The notes under the pieces are model-generated. The model ran no database searches. It was not told where the DNA came from and saw nothing but the letters and a program-made list of their open reading frames with translations. A program made the position numbers and the translations under genes. A stretch of 64,000 nt of DNA from Xiphydria camelus (lineage: Eukaryota; Arthropoda; Insecta; Hymenoptera; Xiphydriidae), in NCBI GenBank assembly GCA_963678675.1, contig OY783199.1, positions 13,958,232 through 14,022,231 on the forward strand, given 5' to 3'. Position 1 is the stretch's first letter; every line of letters starts with the position of its first letter. This document shows, piece by piece, positions 46,089 through 57,152 of the stretch.

Positions 46089-46808
46089 ATGATGGAGAGT
46101 GCACGAGCCTCCGTAGATTCCCGTTGCTTTATATGCAATGATAGTTTGAGTGAAGGTGAAGTGATTTTGGTGAAACAGAGAGGAGTGGAAACCCTGCTTA
46201 CGTGCAGTGTTAAGTTAAAAAACTGGGAACACGAACGTTTACTAAAGGAAGTGCGCGAGATTTCAGTGCATTGTACGTGTCAATAAAGATACACCAATCC
46301 CAAATTGATAAAAGCAGCTGTGCAACGTGGGGAAAAGGAAGTGAGATCAGTGAGACCTACAAAAAGCTCAACTGAGCAGTTCAACTTCAGAGAGAACTGT
46401 TTTTTTATGTGGAGAGCAAATAACCGTTGAATTCATTGAAGCTCAGAAAAAAACAAGCCTGAAAAAAGAAATAATGTGATTGCCGTGGAGAACTTGCAGC
46501 TGGTTTCAACCCTATTGTGTGAAAGCAGCTGAGAAAAGAGGCGACGAATGTGCACTGAAAATAATAGAACGCATCTCAGAAAAGATACCGATTTGCCTGC
46601 ACTAGATGCAAGATATCATCGGTTTTGTCAGAGGAAGCTGTACAGACCTGTTAGAAAAGGACTACAGAGAGGAGAATGTACTCGTGGCGCTGTTGATGAA
46701 GCCATGGATAAAATTTTCGACTTCTTAGAAGAAGAAAGAATTAGCGACCTACGGTCGCCGAAATGCACCGCTTCATCAATGACGAAGTTAACTATAATTG
46801 GCAAGTGA
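46089..46808 (+). pseudogene. N-terminal fragment of a transposon protein gene
   Basis: A frame at 46089-46286 begins RCFICNDSLSEGEVILVKQR, continues HERLLKEVREISVHCTCQ and stops. The reading continues in other frames (NPKLIKAAVQRGEKE; FNFRENC) and at 46548-46808 (DLPALDARYHRFCQRKLYRP). The order CxxC, Val-His-x-x-C, and Ala-Arg-Tyr-His with Cys matches the cysteine-rich N-terminal part of an abundant arthropod transposon-protein family. At least three breaks are present. It ends in a repeat block shared with 27508-27600. No terminus is identified. Confidence 0.6.
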
Positions 46809-48160
46809 TTTATGATCGTGCGGCGATGTTAAGTAATACGAACCGATGTACTGAAGTCCGTCTATCGTGAAACGGAACACATAATAATAGCAATAGAGTC
46901 TGAAAACTAATCACTGAGTGTTTAAGATACACATAAAATGCGTATTTATTATTTTTTTGTTATAAAAAGTGCCGAATGAAGTGTTGAAACGCATTACCCA
47001 CAACTACAAAGACAGAGAACATAATAATAACAAAGGCTCCACTGAATTCACGTACAACTGAAACGCTCTCCTTCCCTCGCACGCTATAATAGTGCTATCT
47101 CACAGTCGCACTAATATGCTCGCCTGGCAGTCACTTGCAACCGTCAGAATCACCTGTCCTTTTACATAGTTCCTTAAAATAGATGAATGACCACTGTAGC
47201 GGTTAATCTTGTGAGAACATACCAGACCTGATGTGTGACGACATTGATGATGAACCACTTATCGTTGATCCACCATCAGATGACGATTTCGACCTGCCTG
47301 AGGCGGTCGATGAAGAAATGCTACCGAAGCAAGCTGCCACCAAAAGAAGTGCTGTGGATTTAGAGGACCAGCCTGGTCTATATCAAAGATGTATAATAAG
47401 TACGACTAATAACAATTTCCCACACAGTACTGATTATATACAATGAGGTGCTTCATATTAAAACAAAAATTTGAAATAATAATTTTACATTTACTACAAT
47501 GGTTTTTTAAATAAATTATAATGCTTATTTCGTTAACGGCCGTACTTCATTTTACAAACTATCCTTTTAATATTTGCTTACTAACCTCATCAACTTTGGC
47601 TATCTGTATCTCAGGAACCATTAGGTCTAAATAAACCAAATTAGTCTTGTTTTGTTGAAAGTTTAGTCCTTCTTAATAATATACAGGGTAATTCAGAAAT
47701 AAGTGGCACAAATTTAGTATGTCATAGATCTTGTCGAAATATGAAAAAAAGTTAAATGAAATTTTTGTCTTCGCCTCACCGTTTAGAATATACAGGGTGT
47801 TAATGGAAGGCATTTTAAACATTTATTGTAGAGTTTTATAAAATGTATTATTAGTTGTATTTTTAAAAAAGTTGTTCCTTTAAAATTTAATTATGTATTT
47901 TTAATAAAAATTGAGCTCTTGTGATTTTGTTATTTTATTTAACACCTCTAAGTCTCCGACTTTCACAGGCATTTTAGTATTCTACGACAGAGTAAACTCT
48001 GTTTAGAAATAAAACAAGTGTGCGTTTTTGGTGTTAAAAGGTTTTAAGAAGAAATTTATTTCGTCAAAAGTCACATACAGTGTAGCGCAAAAAAGTTGAG
48101 ACATTTGTAATAACATTAAGGCTAGCATGTGGCGCCCTTTACAACATTCAACGAAAAGGT
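46809..48160. other. Interval without a supported gene
   Basis: A short acidic frame (47231-47446) has no recognisable domain. ATACAGGGTAATTCAG at 47684 and TATACAGGGTGTTAATGG at 47790 look like diverged mariner-type termini. Otherwise AT-rich sequence. Confidence 0.4.
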
Positions 48161-48410
48161 TGTGGCGACCCATCGCGCTACGGCGCCCCGCCGCCAGGTG
48201 GCGCTACCCTTCGACTCCACGGCTTTCGGCTTCTCGTTAGTGGTCCAACAACGGGCAAGTTTCTATATAAGACCGCAACTGCCCGTCTCTCACCGAGGAC
48301 CACAGAGCGTCTAAGGCAGGAGTCGGCCTAGCCTTACTGACGAGTCCACAGGCCGACTCCGGGACGAAACGCTCCGCCGACTAGATGGCGACCACATCCT
48401 TTTCGCCACA
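48161..48410 (+). repeat. 5' LTR of the TRIM
   Basis: 250 bp, TGTGGCG...CGCCACA. Contains a TATATAAG box near 48264-48271, probably the promoter. Confidence 0.9.
48264..48271 (+). promoter_or_regulatory. TATA box of the TRIM LTR
   Basis: TATATAAG in the 5' LTR, repeated at the same place in the 3' LTR. Confidence 0.6.
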
Positions 48411-48411
48411 T

Positions 48412-48429
48412 TGGTGACCCCGACGTGAT
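48412..48429 (+). promoter_or_regulatory. Primer binding site, tRNA-Trp type
   Basis: TGGTGACCCCGACGTGAT starts 1 bp after the 5' LTR. It is complementary to the 3' end of eukaryotic tRNA-Trp (acceptor stem plus CCA, and T arm). Confidence 0.8.
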
Positions 48430-48955
48430 CCAACGGAGAAGATCATCATCCTGCAGCATACCTTCTGGACCAAGGGAACTCCCATGAAAGGACACCTTGA
48501 TCTCTGGAAGCAGAGCCAACGACACGCATACGACGTCACGACCCACGCACGTGCTTCGACACGACGTCACGACCCACGCACATGCTTCGATATGACGTCA
48601 CGGTCCACGTACACGCACTCCTCCACACTACGTCACGACCCACGCACATGCTTCGATACGACGTTACGGCACACGACTACGCACGCCTCGATACGACGTA
48701 ACGGCACACGTACAGGCCTCGATACGCACGGCATACGCATACCACGACACACGCACCTGAGGATGATCGATCTGACACGCTGCGACGAGCACCGGCGGAG
48801 TTTCCAGCCTTCGACAATCCCTCGGTATATCGAATCTCGATCGAAGATTCCTACCGAGGTCCACCGACGTCCCACGCAGTCACGCTCTCAGCCAAGCCAT
48901 CGCCACACACACACACCACTTCTTCCGCCTCGTTCCGTCTGCATACATTAGACGT

Positions 48956-48972
48956 CACTAGGGGGGGAGTAC
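48956..48972 (+). other. Polypurine tract of the TRIM
   Basis: AGGGGGGGAGTAC directly precedes the 3' LTR. Confidence 0.7.
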
Positions 48973-49222
48973 TGTGGCGACCCATCGCGCTACAGCGCCC
49001 CGCCGCCAGGTGGCGCCACCCTTCGACTCCACGGCTTTCGGCTTCTCATTAGTGGTCCAACAACGGGCAAGTTTCTATATAAGACCGCAACTGCCCGTCT
49101 CTCACCGAGGACCACAGAGCGTCTAAGGCAGCAGTCGGCCTAGCCTTACTGACGAGTCCACAGGCCGAATCCGGGACGAAACGCTCCGCCGACTAGATGG
49201 CGACCACATCCTTTTCGTCACA
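48973..49222 (+). repeat. 3' LTR of the TRIM
   Basis: 250 bp, about 97.6 percent identical to the 5' LTR by my count (six differences). Confidence 0.9.
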
Positions 49223-49534
49223 AGGTCATCAAATTTCAGAAACTATTTGGCCTACCAAGACTAAATTCATCTCATGTTGTTGCAAATTTAGTCTGCCTTA
49301 GAAGTGTAAATAATGACTTTTTGGCTGTAACATAGATCCTTGGTAGTCAAAATTGACAAAAACTGAAAAAAGTCTTAAAACTTAGAGGTTTTTCAAGTAT
49401 TTAGGAATGATCCGGAGGGCTTTCGAGGTCGAAAACTTGGATTTGTCATTACAACTTCATCACATATAACATATAAAAAAATCAGAACTACCTCATTTGA
49501 TGCAAGGTAAAATGTATCAATTCCATGGACTATA

Positions 49535-50102
49535 CAGGGTGTTCGGAAAAAACACCGACACAGAAATAGGGGTGATAGGTTACGTCATTACAAGTATTTT
49601 GATATAAGGGACCTATACCCGCAAGCGCCCCCTTCTGGAGATATCAACTTTTCAAGTTTATAACGACCGAGGTTGATCAAAGTAGAATAATAAGAAACGT
49701 ATCAAGATGGAAACGAATATTTAATTTTACGAGATACAAAAACAATGTACTACAGCAAATGCTCAAAATGACGACCACCCATGTCCATGCAACATCGGAA
49801 ACGATTCTGGATAGATGTGCCACTGCGCAAACTACTTGCGGAAAGGATAACCGCTTGGCTCAAGTCCTTGTACTTTTCGAAGATGATGCGGATACAAGGA
49901 GTTTTCATTTGTTTTTCAATTGTACAGGTAGACAAAAAACTCAATATTATTCTACTTTGATCAACCTCGGTCGTTATAAACTTGAAAAGTTGATATCTCC
50001 AGAAGGGGGCGCTTGCGGGTATAGGTCCCTTATATCAAAATACTTGTAATGACGTAACCTATCACCCTTATTTCTGTGTCGGTGTTTTTTCCGAACACCC
50101 TG
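49535..50102 (-). mobile_element. Mariner-type element, CAGGGTGTTCGG ends, TA flanks
   Basis: A 568-bp element flanked by TA (49533-49534, 50103-50104). The ends CAGGGTGTTCGGAAAAAACA are followed by about 150 bp of nearly perfect inverted repeat. Between them a minus-strand frame (49944-49750) ends in GGRHFEHLL, which resembles the C-terminal end of Tc1/mariner-group transposases (GGHFEHLL). The DDE core is deleted, so it is a nonautonomous derivative. Confidence 0.8.
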
Positions 50103-50244
50103 TATGTAGATATCTCGTAGACGTACATATATCTATCGCAGATAGATGACATACATATGGGGCATTCCATGTCAACTTTTAGTACCGTAAGGTGACCTAC
50201 CTTTGACCGGGGATGTAACATTGACCACAATTACAGAAAATGAT

Positions 50245-50969
50245 GAATGAATGAATGAATTTGGGGATTTACCGGGCACTCTTGTCAGTCCTAGTGGACC
50301 ATTGTGTCCGAGCCACACACTCTGCGGCAACTCAGACAGAGAAGGGGGCCCCCCCTCCGTTCCCAACTCCGAAGGAGCCGAGGGCCTTCATACAGGGCTC
50401 CCGGAGTACGCAGGGTCTCAATACAGGGCTTCCGAGGAGCCCAGGGCCTCCAGATCGAGCCCCCGGGGTGCCCACGGCCTCCATACAGGGTTCCTTAGCC
50501 CCTCCAGGCGTTCAACCAGAAGGGGGGCCCCTCTCTCCGCACTTAACCTGGGGGGGGGGTCCTCCTTGCAGAAGGCCCCCTCCCCTTCCCCTAGATGGGG
50601 CAGGCAGGAATGAAGCTGTCCGCCCCTGCAGAGCCTGCCATGCGAGGGTAAAGCTAAATAGAATGGGATGTCGCCTTGTTCCCCAAGGCATCGTTCTATG
50701 CACTGTAACCCCAGTGCCATCCAGCTTTCGATACGATAGCTTACGCCTTAGCTTGGTGAGCTGGTCCGCGGCGGGGCTTTAGCTCCCCTGAGGCGATTTT
50801 AACATCGCCCGGAGTGCTGTATGGCACCCGCTAACCAGGGTGCTCCATGGGCCCTAACTGGGCCCACTTCAGTCACCTGGCCATCCTCCTATCCGCCATC
50901 TGGAGACGCGCCCAGTTGGAGCTCACCTAATGTTCCCCGCTCTCCTTTACGGAGATTAGGGAACCCGGG
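50245..50969 (-). mobile_element. Non-LTR retrotransposon fragment with 12-bp duplication
   Basis: ACAGAAAATGAT occurs at 50233-50244 and 50970-50981, a 12-bp target duplication. The insert is GC-rich, unlike its surroundings. Next to the left duplication is GAATGAATGAATGAAT. Read on the minus strand this is an (ATTC)n 3' tail, so the element lies on the minus strand, 5'-truncated or short. The apparent long reading frames (50251-50782, 50255-50613) read it on the wrong strand. No reverse transcriptase domain is in this piece. The clade is not assigned. Confidence 0.75.
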
Positions 50970-51490
50970 ACAGAAAATGATATTAACCGAATTTATGAAG
51001 TAGTGATAATAGCAACCGTCGCGATTTTCATGCCGTGAGTAGGGCAGTGCATCATAGATGGCTCTGTAAGGCACTTCAGTACGTACGTTAAGGTACAGTG
51101 CCAGTAGAAATTTTTACCGCTCTGCAGAAAAAGTGCCGCGAATTTAAAGCTTGTAAACTTCCTATCGGTGTTCAAAAACTACCTCGTTTTAATTAACAAT
51201 ATTATGCAGGTAAGTGATTTATATTATTATGATGTGATTGTATTAACTTTAAACCAAATCTGCCGTGTCATTTAAATATTTTTTTAAAAATGTGAATATA
51301 ACAAAATCTCAACATCTGTCGATAACTTTGAGCGGCAGATGACTATGTAGTATATATAGTGTCCTTAAAAACTATAAATAACCAACCAAAATATTATGCT
51401 GGCCAAATAATTTCCGTGGGACACGAATTCGAAATAAAATTCATGCGAAATAAAAAATTAAAATTTATTTGGCTTATAGTAGGTGATATA

Positions 51491-52357
51491 CAGGGTGACA
51501 TTTTGAAAACTTGCCACCCCAATATCTCAGAAAGTTACAGATTTTCTAAAAAAAAAAATGCTGTTCCGACAGTGGAGAGGGGGAACCAAAATGACATAAT
51601 CGGAAACGCACCCTCTCCAACCCCCTTAGGGGTAGTCCCCCCAACTTTGTAATCTTAAATAGCAATCCCCCATGTGTGATACAGCGTTGGAAAGCTCTTT
51701 AAAAATGCTTTACAACAACACCAAATTTTGGTACCTTTCGATGAGTAGTTTTTGCGCAAATCGAGAAAGAAACTGCTAGAAGTAAGTTGTCAATTTATTT
51801 ATTAAAGGTCAATTACGTTACAATCAATTTTCGAAACGATTTCCATTGATTTTTCGGACTTTTTAAAATGTTCTTGAAATTTTGCGACATTCTTGCATAA
51901 TTCTGTTTCAGTTGGTTAATGCTTGTTGGTTGAGTTTGAAAAACAACAGATTTCAGATGTCCCCATAAGAAGAAATCGCAGGGAGTAAGATCAGATAATG
52001 GAAATCACTTCGAAAATTTATTGTAACATAATTGACCTTTAATAAATAAATTGACAAAACTTACTTCTGGCAGTTTCTTTCTCGATTTGCGCGAAAACTA
52101 CTCATCGAAAGGTACCAAAATTTGGTGTTGCTGTAAAGCATTTTTAAAGAGCTGTCCCACGCTGTATCACACATGGGGGGTTGCTATTTAAGATTACAAA
52201 GTTGGGGGGCTACCCCTAAGGGGGTTGGAGGGGGTGCGTCTCCGATTATGTCATTTTGGTTCCCCCTCTCTACTGCCGAAACCATATTTTTCTTTTTTAG
52301 AAAATCTCTGTAACTTTCTGAGATATTGGGGTGGCATGTTTTCAAAATGTCACCCTG
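51491..52357 (-). mobile_element. Mariner-type element with long TIRs, CAGGGTGACATTTTG ends
   Basis: The ends CAGGGTGACATTTTGAAAAC and its inverted equivalent are followed by more than 250 bp of inverted repeat (ATATCTCAGAAAGTTACAG; GGGGGTTGGAGGGGGTGCG). The left flank is TA and the right flank TG, probably a decayed TA. It carries the end of a transposase gene. Confidence 0.75.
51812..51998 (-). pseudogene. Tc1/mariner transposase C-terminal remnant
   Basis: The minus strand reads SDLTPCDFFLWGHLKS, then NQWKSFRKLIVT and a stop. The S-x-D-L-T-P-x-D-F-F-L-W-G block is the signature carrying the last catalytic residue of IS630/Tc1/mariner transposases. The rest of the gene is missing. Confidence 0.8.
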
Positions 52358-53982
52358 TGTATGTAGTGTCTATAAAGACGCTATTATTTTTAAATTAAAT
52401 AAACCCCTTGATATTAAACGCGGGTTATTATTTAAAGATATTGAAAACCTACAACTAAAAATAAAATGATTATTTTCCCTTTATTGTTTATTTCTTTGAA
52501 GTTTTATTTTTGTTCAAACATGTTTAGAATTTTTTACATAGGTTCTTTAAAGTTTTTGTTTGTTTGTTTGTTTTACGTTTATTTTGTTTTTACTAAGCTT
52601 CACTGCTTTGGTAGGTACCCACCCCTAAGATTTATAAGAATACAATGATTTACTTTTAATTTTTTGTCGAATGTTTTGCTTTGAAATAAGCGGAAACTGT
52701 TTTACTACCTACCTAATATTCTTTAAAAGCGAATCTGACGGTCAATGTTATAGAACAGAGGCTTTAACTTTAATATAACGTCTATTTTAAGGGGTCGGTC
52801 AAAGTTATGTCCATCATTCCTAACTTTGATGACTAGAGTTTTTTTAATGGCTTAATACAATTTGCAAATAAAAAACCTAATGGTGCAATTTAAAAAGGGT
52901 TATATTGATCCCCTAAGTGGGCCACTAAACGAACAAATAAGCTAAAGCCCAAGCAAAGATATTCATATTTGAAGATTAATTTCGGTCAAAGTTATGTCAC
53001 TTTACGGTAGTAGAAACTTTTGGGTCTCCGATTTAGTTGTCGATTTTTTTTAAGTATCTTTAATCAATATAAAAACTGGCCTAAATTTTCAGAATGATTC
53101 CATAACTCGTTCAGCTGTTATTAATTTTTTTATTTCTAATTTTGTTTCCTTTCATAGCAATTTACGGCTTAAATTAACACAATATGAACAAAATGACCCA
53201 AATGAAAAATTTGTATTTTTTGGTGGATTTCGAAAAAAAAATTTTATTTTATTTATATTGCGTTTTTCCTTGAAAATGGAAACAAAACATGTATCTCAAA
53301 ACCGACATTTTTAATTTTCATGTTTTTTTTACACTAAATTACTACATCTTTTACGGTAATTTTGAGAGCATTTAGAAAGTGGGGCCTCCCATAGAAATTT
53401 TGTAATGAATTTTGTAGTGATTTGAAAGAGTTAAATTTACAATTTTTATTATTGTCAAATTTTATTTTACAATCTTAACACACTCACTGCCGCTCTAATT
53501 TAGATACATTTTGCCCCATCCCAACTTCAAGTTAATAATTCTAACAATAACAAGAAATATATAAAAATCATCAAAATTCCGAACCACGTGCACGTTTACG
53601 TCAAAGTACCTTTACTCAAGTGCTAGCCTACACATACACATGTAATTGCAGTGCCAAGTTCACTAGTTGATAAAGAAGCCTGAATGGAATAGAAAGAATA
53701 GCACCCGCCCAACTCATCCGCTAATGCTTATAAGCGTTCTATTCCATTCAGGCTTCTTTATCAACTAGTGAACTCGGCACTGCAATTACATGTGTATGTG
53801 TAGGCTGGCACTTAAGTAAAGGTACTTTGACGTAAACGCGCGTGCACGTGGTTCGGAACTTTGACGATTTTTATATATTTTTTGTTATTGTTAGAATTAT
53901 TAATTTGAAGTTGGGATTGGGCAAAATGTATCTAAATGGGGAAATGACATGAATTTTAAATCATTTGGAATTTCTGCTTTAA

Positions 53983-54555
53983 GAGGCCGACACACCCCGT
54001 CTGGAAATGTAAAGCTATATTTTCAACATGGTGCATAAGAACCTTTTGCATTTTCGCCATCACAATTAAAAAACATAAATCTAGAGCCCTATAGAAAAAT
54101 AAATAAATAAATAATAAATTTCTGATTTTGCCGATTGATTACAACAACAAAATTTATTTTTTTTTCTATAGGGCCCTAGATTTATGTTTTTTAAGTGTGG
54201 TGGCGAAAATACGAAAGGTTCTTATGCACCATGTTGGAAATATTACTTTACAGCCGCGACAATTTTCGGGCATTTTTGTCGCGGCTGTAAAGTAATATTT
54301 CCAACATGGTGCATAAGAACCTTTCGTATTTTCGCCACCACACTTAAAAAACATAAATCTAGGGCCCTATAGAAAAAAAAATAAATTTTTTTGTTGTAAT
54401 CAATCGGCAAAATCAGAAATTTATTATTTATTTATTTTTTTTTCTATAGGGCTCTAGATTTATGTTTTTTAAGTGTGGTGGCGAAAATGCAAAAGGTTCT
54501 TATGCACCATGTTGAAAATATAGCTTTACATTTCCAGACGGGGTGTGTCGGCCTC
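53983..54555. mobile_element. piggyBac-type palindromic MITE, TTAA flanks
   Basis: A 573-bp palindrome with ends GAGGCCGACACACCCCGTCT, flanked by TTAA (53979-53982, 54556-54559). The centre (54247-54290) is a second near-perfect palindrome with the TACTTTACAGCCGCGACA arm, so this is a palindrome inside a palindrome. The identical frames 54166-54354 and 54184-54372 on the two strands arise from this. Confidence 0.85.
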
Positions 54556-54885
54556 TTAAAGCGATGTAGTAGCCTTCTTAAGATGATATCAGATAATTTA
54601 TTCCCAAAAAAACGGGCAACAAGCGAAATATTTGTAAGTTTGTTTCGCAGTGGAACGCCTACTTTGTCACGTTATCGAAAACGCTTCGTGAGTGGCTAGT
54701 CGGCTGGGTGACGTCACGGATCGTCCGCGGCAGCCGTAGTGTCTATTGCGTAAATTGCGTATGTCGGTCGTGAAAGTGTTTGTAGTGTATATTTTACTTT
54801 CAAATGCATTAGATATTGCTACTCGTACAAGGCAAAAATGGTAGAACCTGGTTTTGTTCAGGGGCAGTCCAATAATTTGCCAAAA

Positions 54886-55195
54886 CCAAAACGTGTGGCC
54901 GCCACACGCGGAAGAAGTGAAACTTCGATACCAGTTTCTCTGAATTTGATTCCGGTGGTATTAGATTCAATTGGCTCTACGAAGGAGCATTGTAAAAGAC
55001 TTGTATAGAGCCAATTGAAACTAGTACCACCGGAATCAAATTCAGAGAAACTGGTATCGAAGTTTCACTTCTTCCGCGTGTGGCGGCCATACGTTTTGGT
55101 TTTTTTATCAGATACATCACTATTTGATATTGTGTTAATTTAAATCTCTCTCTCCATTCTCGAGTTCGTTCTGTGCCAGTTTTAGCTAGTAGAGG
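54886..55195. mobile_element. GTGTGGCCGCCACAC palindrome plus flank of the 5.27-kb element
   Basis: 54886-55099 is the palindrome (CCAAAACGTGTGGCCGCCAC). The next 95 bp (ATTTGATATTGTGTTAATTT to GCCAGTTTTAGCTAGT) match 8970-9045. This copy therefore preserves sequence from the large element beside the palindrome. Confidence 0.75.
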
Positions 55196-56769
55196 AATGG
55201 GAAATTCGTAGGGTAAAGAGATGATTAAAATCTATGCACTCTCTTATGAGTTACAATACTATGAAAGTCCGCGCGGTTACGCGGATGCCAGTGCGTTGTA
55301 TGCCATATATCTTATCTAAAAAACGCTTCGCGAATTCTCAAGCTGCTGACTCGCTCATGCGAAAATCGGGTTGAGCGCAAACGGTTAATGGTTTTATGCG
55401 CCCGATTCATGGAGGAACTCTAGTAGGGTCTTGGTCCTCGACGCCGGAACGGTTTACCCTCGTCGCGTTTAGGGGCCTGCAGAGAGGATAGGGACCATAG
55501 ATTTATGGTTGCTATGTCTCGGCTACGACCGGTCGATGCATAGACGATGCATTGGCGGCGTGGCAGCGAAGCTGCAGCGTGCACATTCGTTCGCTTGGTT
55601 TCGAGGAGTTGAGATCGCTCTCCATGCATATGTATTCCATATCCATTTGAATATATCTATTTTCGTGTGTTCGCGTTGTTTTCCTCCTTGTCTCCTTCAC
55701 TAAATGCTTCGCGAATCCTCAAGCTGCTGATTCGCTCTTTCGAAAATCGGCTCGAGCGCAAACGGTTAATGGTTTTAACCACGCGCTTTATGGCGTCAGG
55801 AGAACTGAAATGCTTCTTCGTCCTCGCTGACGCTTGCTACAGAGAAAGAGCGCGAAGCATGAGACAGAATGTGGCTAAAGAGTGGGACGGGGGCGGAGAA
55901 ATGAAATGGTGTAGTCTCGCTTTACTAACGCTTGCCAGAGAGAGCGAGAGAGAGCGTTGGTAATGAGTGGGACGTTCGATATTCCCTTTCTCCTCTGTCC
56001 GTCTTCTGAGGCTGTTCCCCTCCGTTTCACGTTTTCGTTAACAGCCAAGAGAGAAACTTACTCCACCGAGCGTAAAGAAGTTTCACTTAAAAAATTGACT
56101 CGTTTATGTTGTCCAGTTTTATAGCAGGCCAGTCAGACTTTGTTAGCGCTGAAATAAGGTGTTAAAGCTGCCAAGTTAGTATGACCATAATTTCCATTAT
56201 TAGTAGGTACCCCTTTCTGAATGATAGATGCTGACCTGCCACATGTGCCATCAATCGTATAGGTAGGTAACATTAAAATAGCTAATTATCAACATCTATT
56301 ACAGATCGGCGCGTGAAAATTACGGAGACAATGCAATCGATAGAGTTTGGGTCACAAAACGTTAACCGAAGTTGTAGCGCAAAATATTAAGAGTTAACCG
56401 TGCTATAAATATTTAAAAATCATGGATTGACGCGATGCTAGTAAACGGTACCTCGACGTGAGGCTACGTTGCGTGACGTCAGCTGCCAGACACCCCCGCC
56501 ACAATGTCCAAACTATGCTCACAACGAGTAGATTTACCATAGCAAACGCTCATCTGGGCCGCTAGGCCCGCCGGTTTTTTTCCGGTTGTAAAGTATTGAA
56601 AACTTTTTAGCAAGGGAAGAGTTATAAATCTGTACCCTCTTACCTTTCCTTTGCGGTAATAAATCATAGTCTTAAACGTAGGATTATAAATATCTAATAT
56701 ATCGAGCAGTTTTTACTTATTTCAATACTCTCACTCAAGAAGTAATCGATTAAATTAATGTAGAAGTTG
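55196..56769. other. Interior of THAP element copy 2, no gene; direct repeat
   Basis: A block of about 85 bp occurs twice in diverged form (55320-55404 and 55701-55785; both contain GAGCGCAAACGGTTAATGG and CTCAAGCTGCTGA). The GTAAAGAAGTTTCACTT word at 56071 resembles 10297 and 28897. I recognise no coding domain. Confidence 0.45.
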
Positions 56770-57062
56770 TTTTATCTATTATAATTTGCTTTTGGGGAAC
56801 ATAACAGTGGTCCAACATTCGTTTTGCTACGGATTAAGGAAAAACCCCAAAAGAAAACCTTAATCATACCAAATAATCATTATCATTCAATCTTAAATCT
56901 ATGCTGATACATACATAGTTTGTAGATACAAATTACTCTTATATCCTAATAAGATTACATAAAAATTGATAGTATTGTGATTAAATTTATAAAAAATTAA
57001 TATTCAACTTATTCGATTCTTTTCGAATGTTTTTATTTCGTGGAATTGCGAAGTACAACTTA

Positions 57063-57152
57063 TCAGGTGCAGTTACCGAAGTATTTCTGCACTTTGATAC
57101 GACACAATAATAATGTTTTCGAGGCGGTTTTTTCTGCGACACTATCGGTCAT
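57063..57152 (-). pseudogene. Frameshifted THAP protein start
   Basis: From the ATG at 57152 the minus strand reads MTDSVAEKTASKTLLLC, the same start as 30383, but it is out of frame after the first residues, and the following THAP cysteines are lost. Confidence 0.65.

Larger units (their letters stand above)
48161..49222 (+). mobile_element. Complete TRIM (miniature LTR element), AGGT duplication
   Basis: Two 250-bp LTRs (48161-48410 and 48973-49222) start TGTGGCGACC and end CCACA or TCACA, flanked by AGGT (48157-48160 and 49223-49226). A primer binding site follows LTR 1 and a G-rich polypurine tract precedes LTR 2. The 562-bp interior has no gag or pol. It holds a run of CGACGTCACGACCCACGCAC units of roughly 36 bp (about 48528-48735). 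The LTRs differ at about six positions, so the insertion is not very recent. It must be moved by proteins from another element. Confidence 0.9.
50185..53007. mobile_element. 2.8-kb TA-flanked element, CCGTAAGGTGACC ends
   Basis: The left end is CCGTAAGGTGACCTACCTTT and the right end, inverted, is CCGTAAAGTGACATAACTTT, flanked by TA (50183-50184, 53008-53009). The interior holds a non-LTR fragment (50245-50969) and a mariner-type element (51491-52357). What remains has no transposase. Tc1/mariner-like by the TA duplication. Confidence 0.75.

Noticed and set aside
48484..48951. 155-codon frame inside the TRIM
   Set aside because: It reads the roughly 36-bp interior repeats. His/Arg/Thr-rich with no gag features.
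50251..50782. Long GC-rich plus-strand open reading frames (175 and 120 codons)
   Set aside because: They read a non-LTR retroelement fragment on the wrong strand. Low complexity, no domain.
54166..54372. Two identical 62-codon proteins on opposite strands
   Set aside because: Consequence of the palindromic MITE arms.
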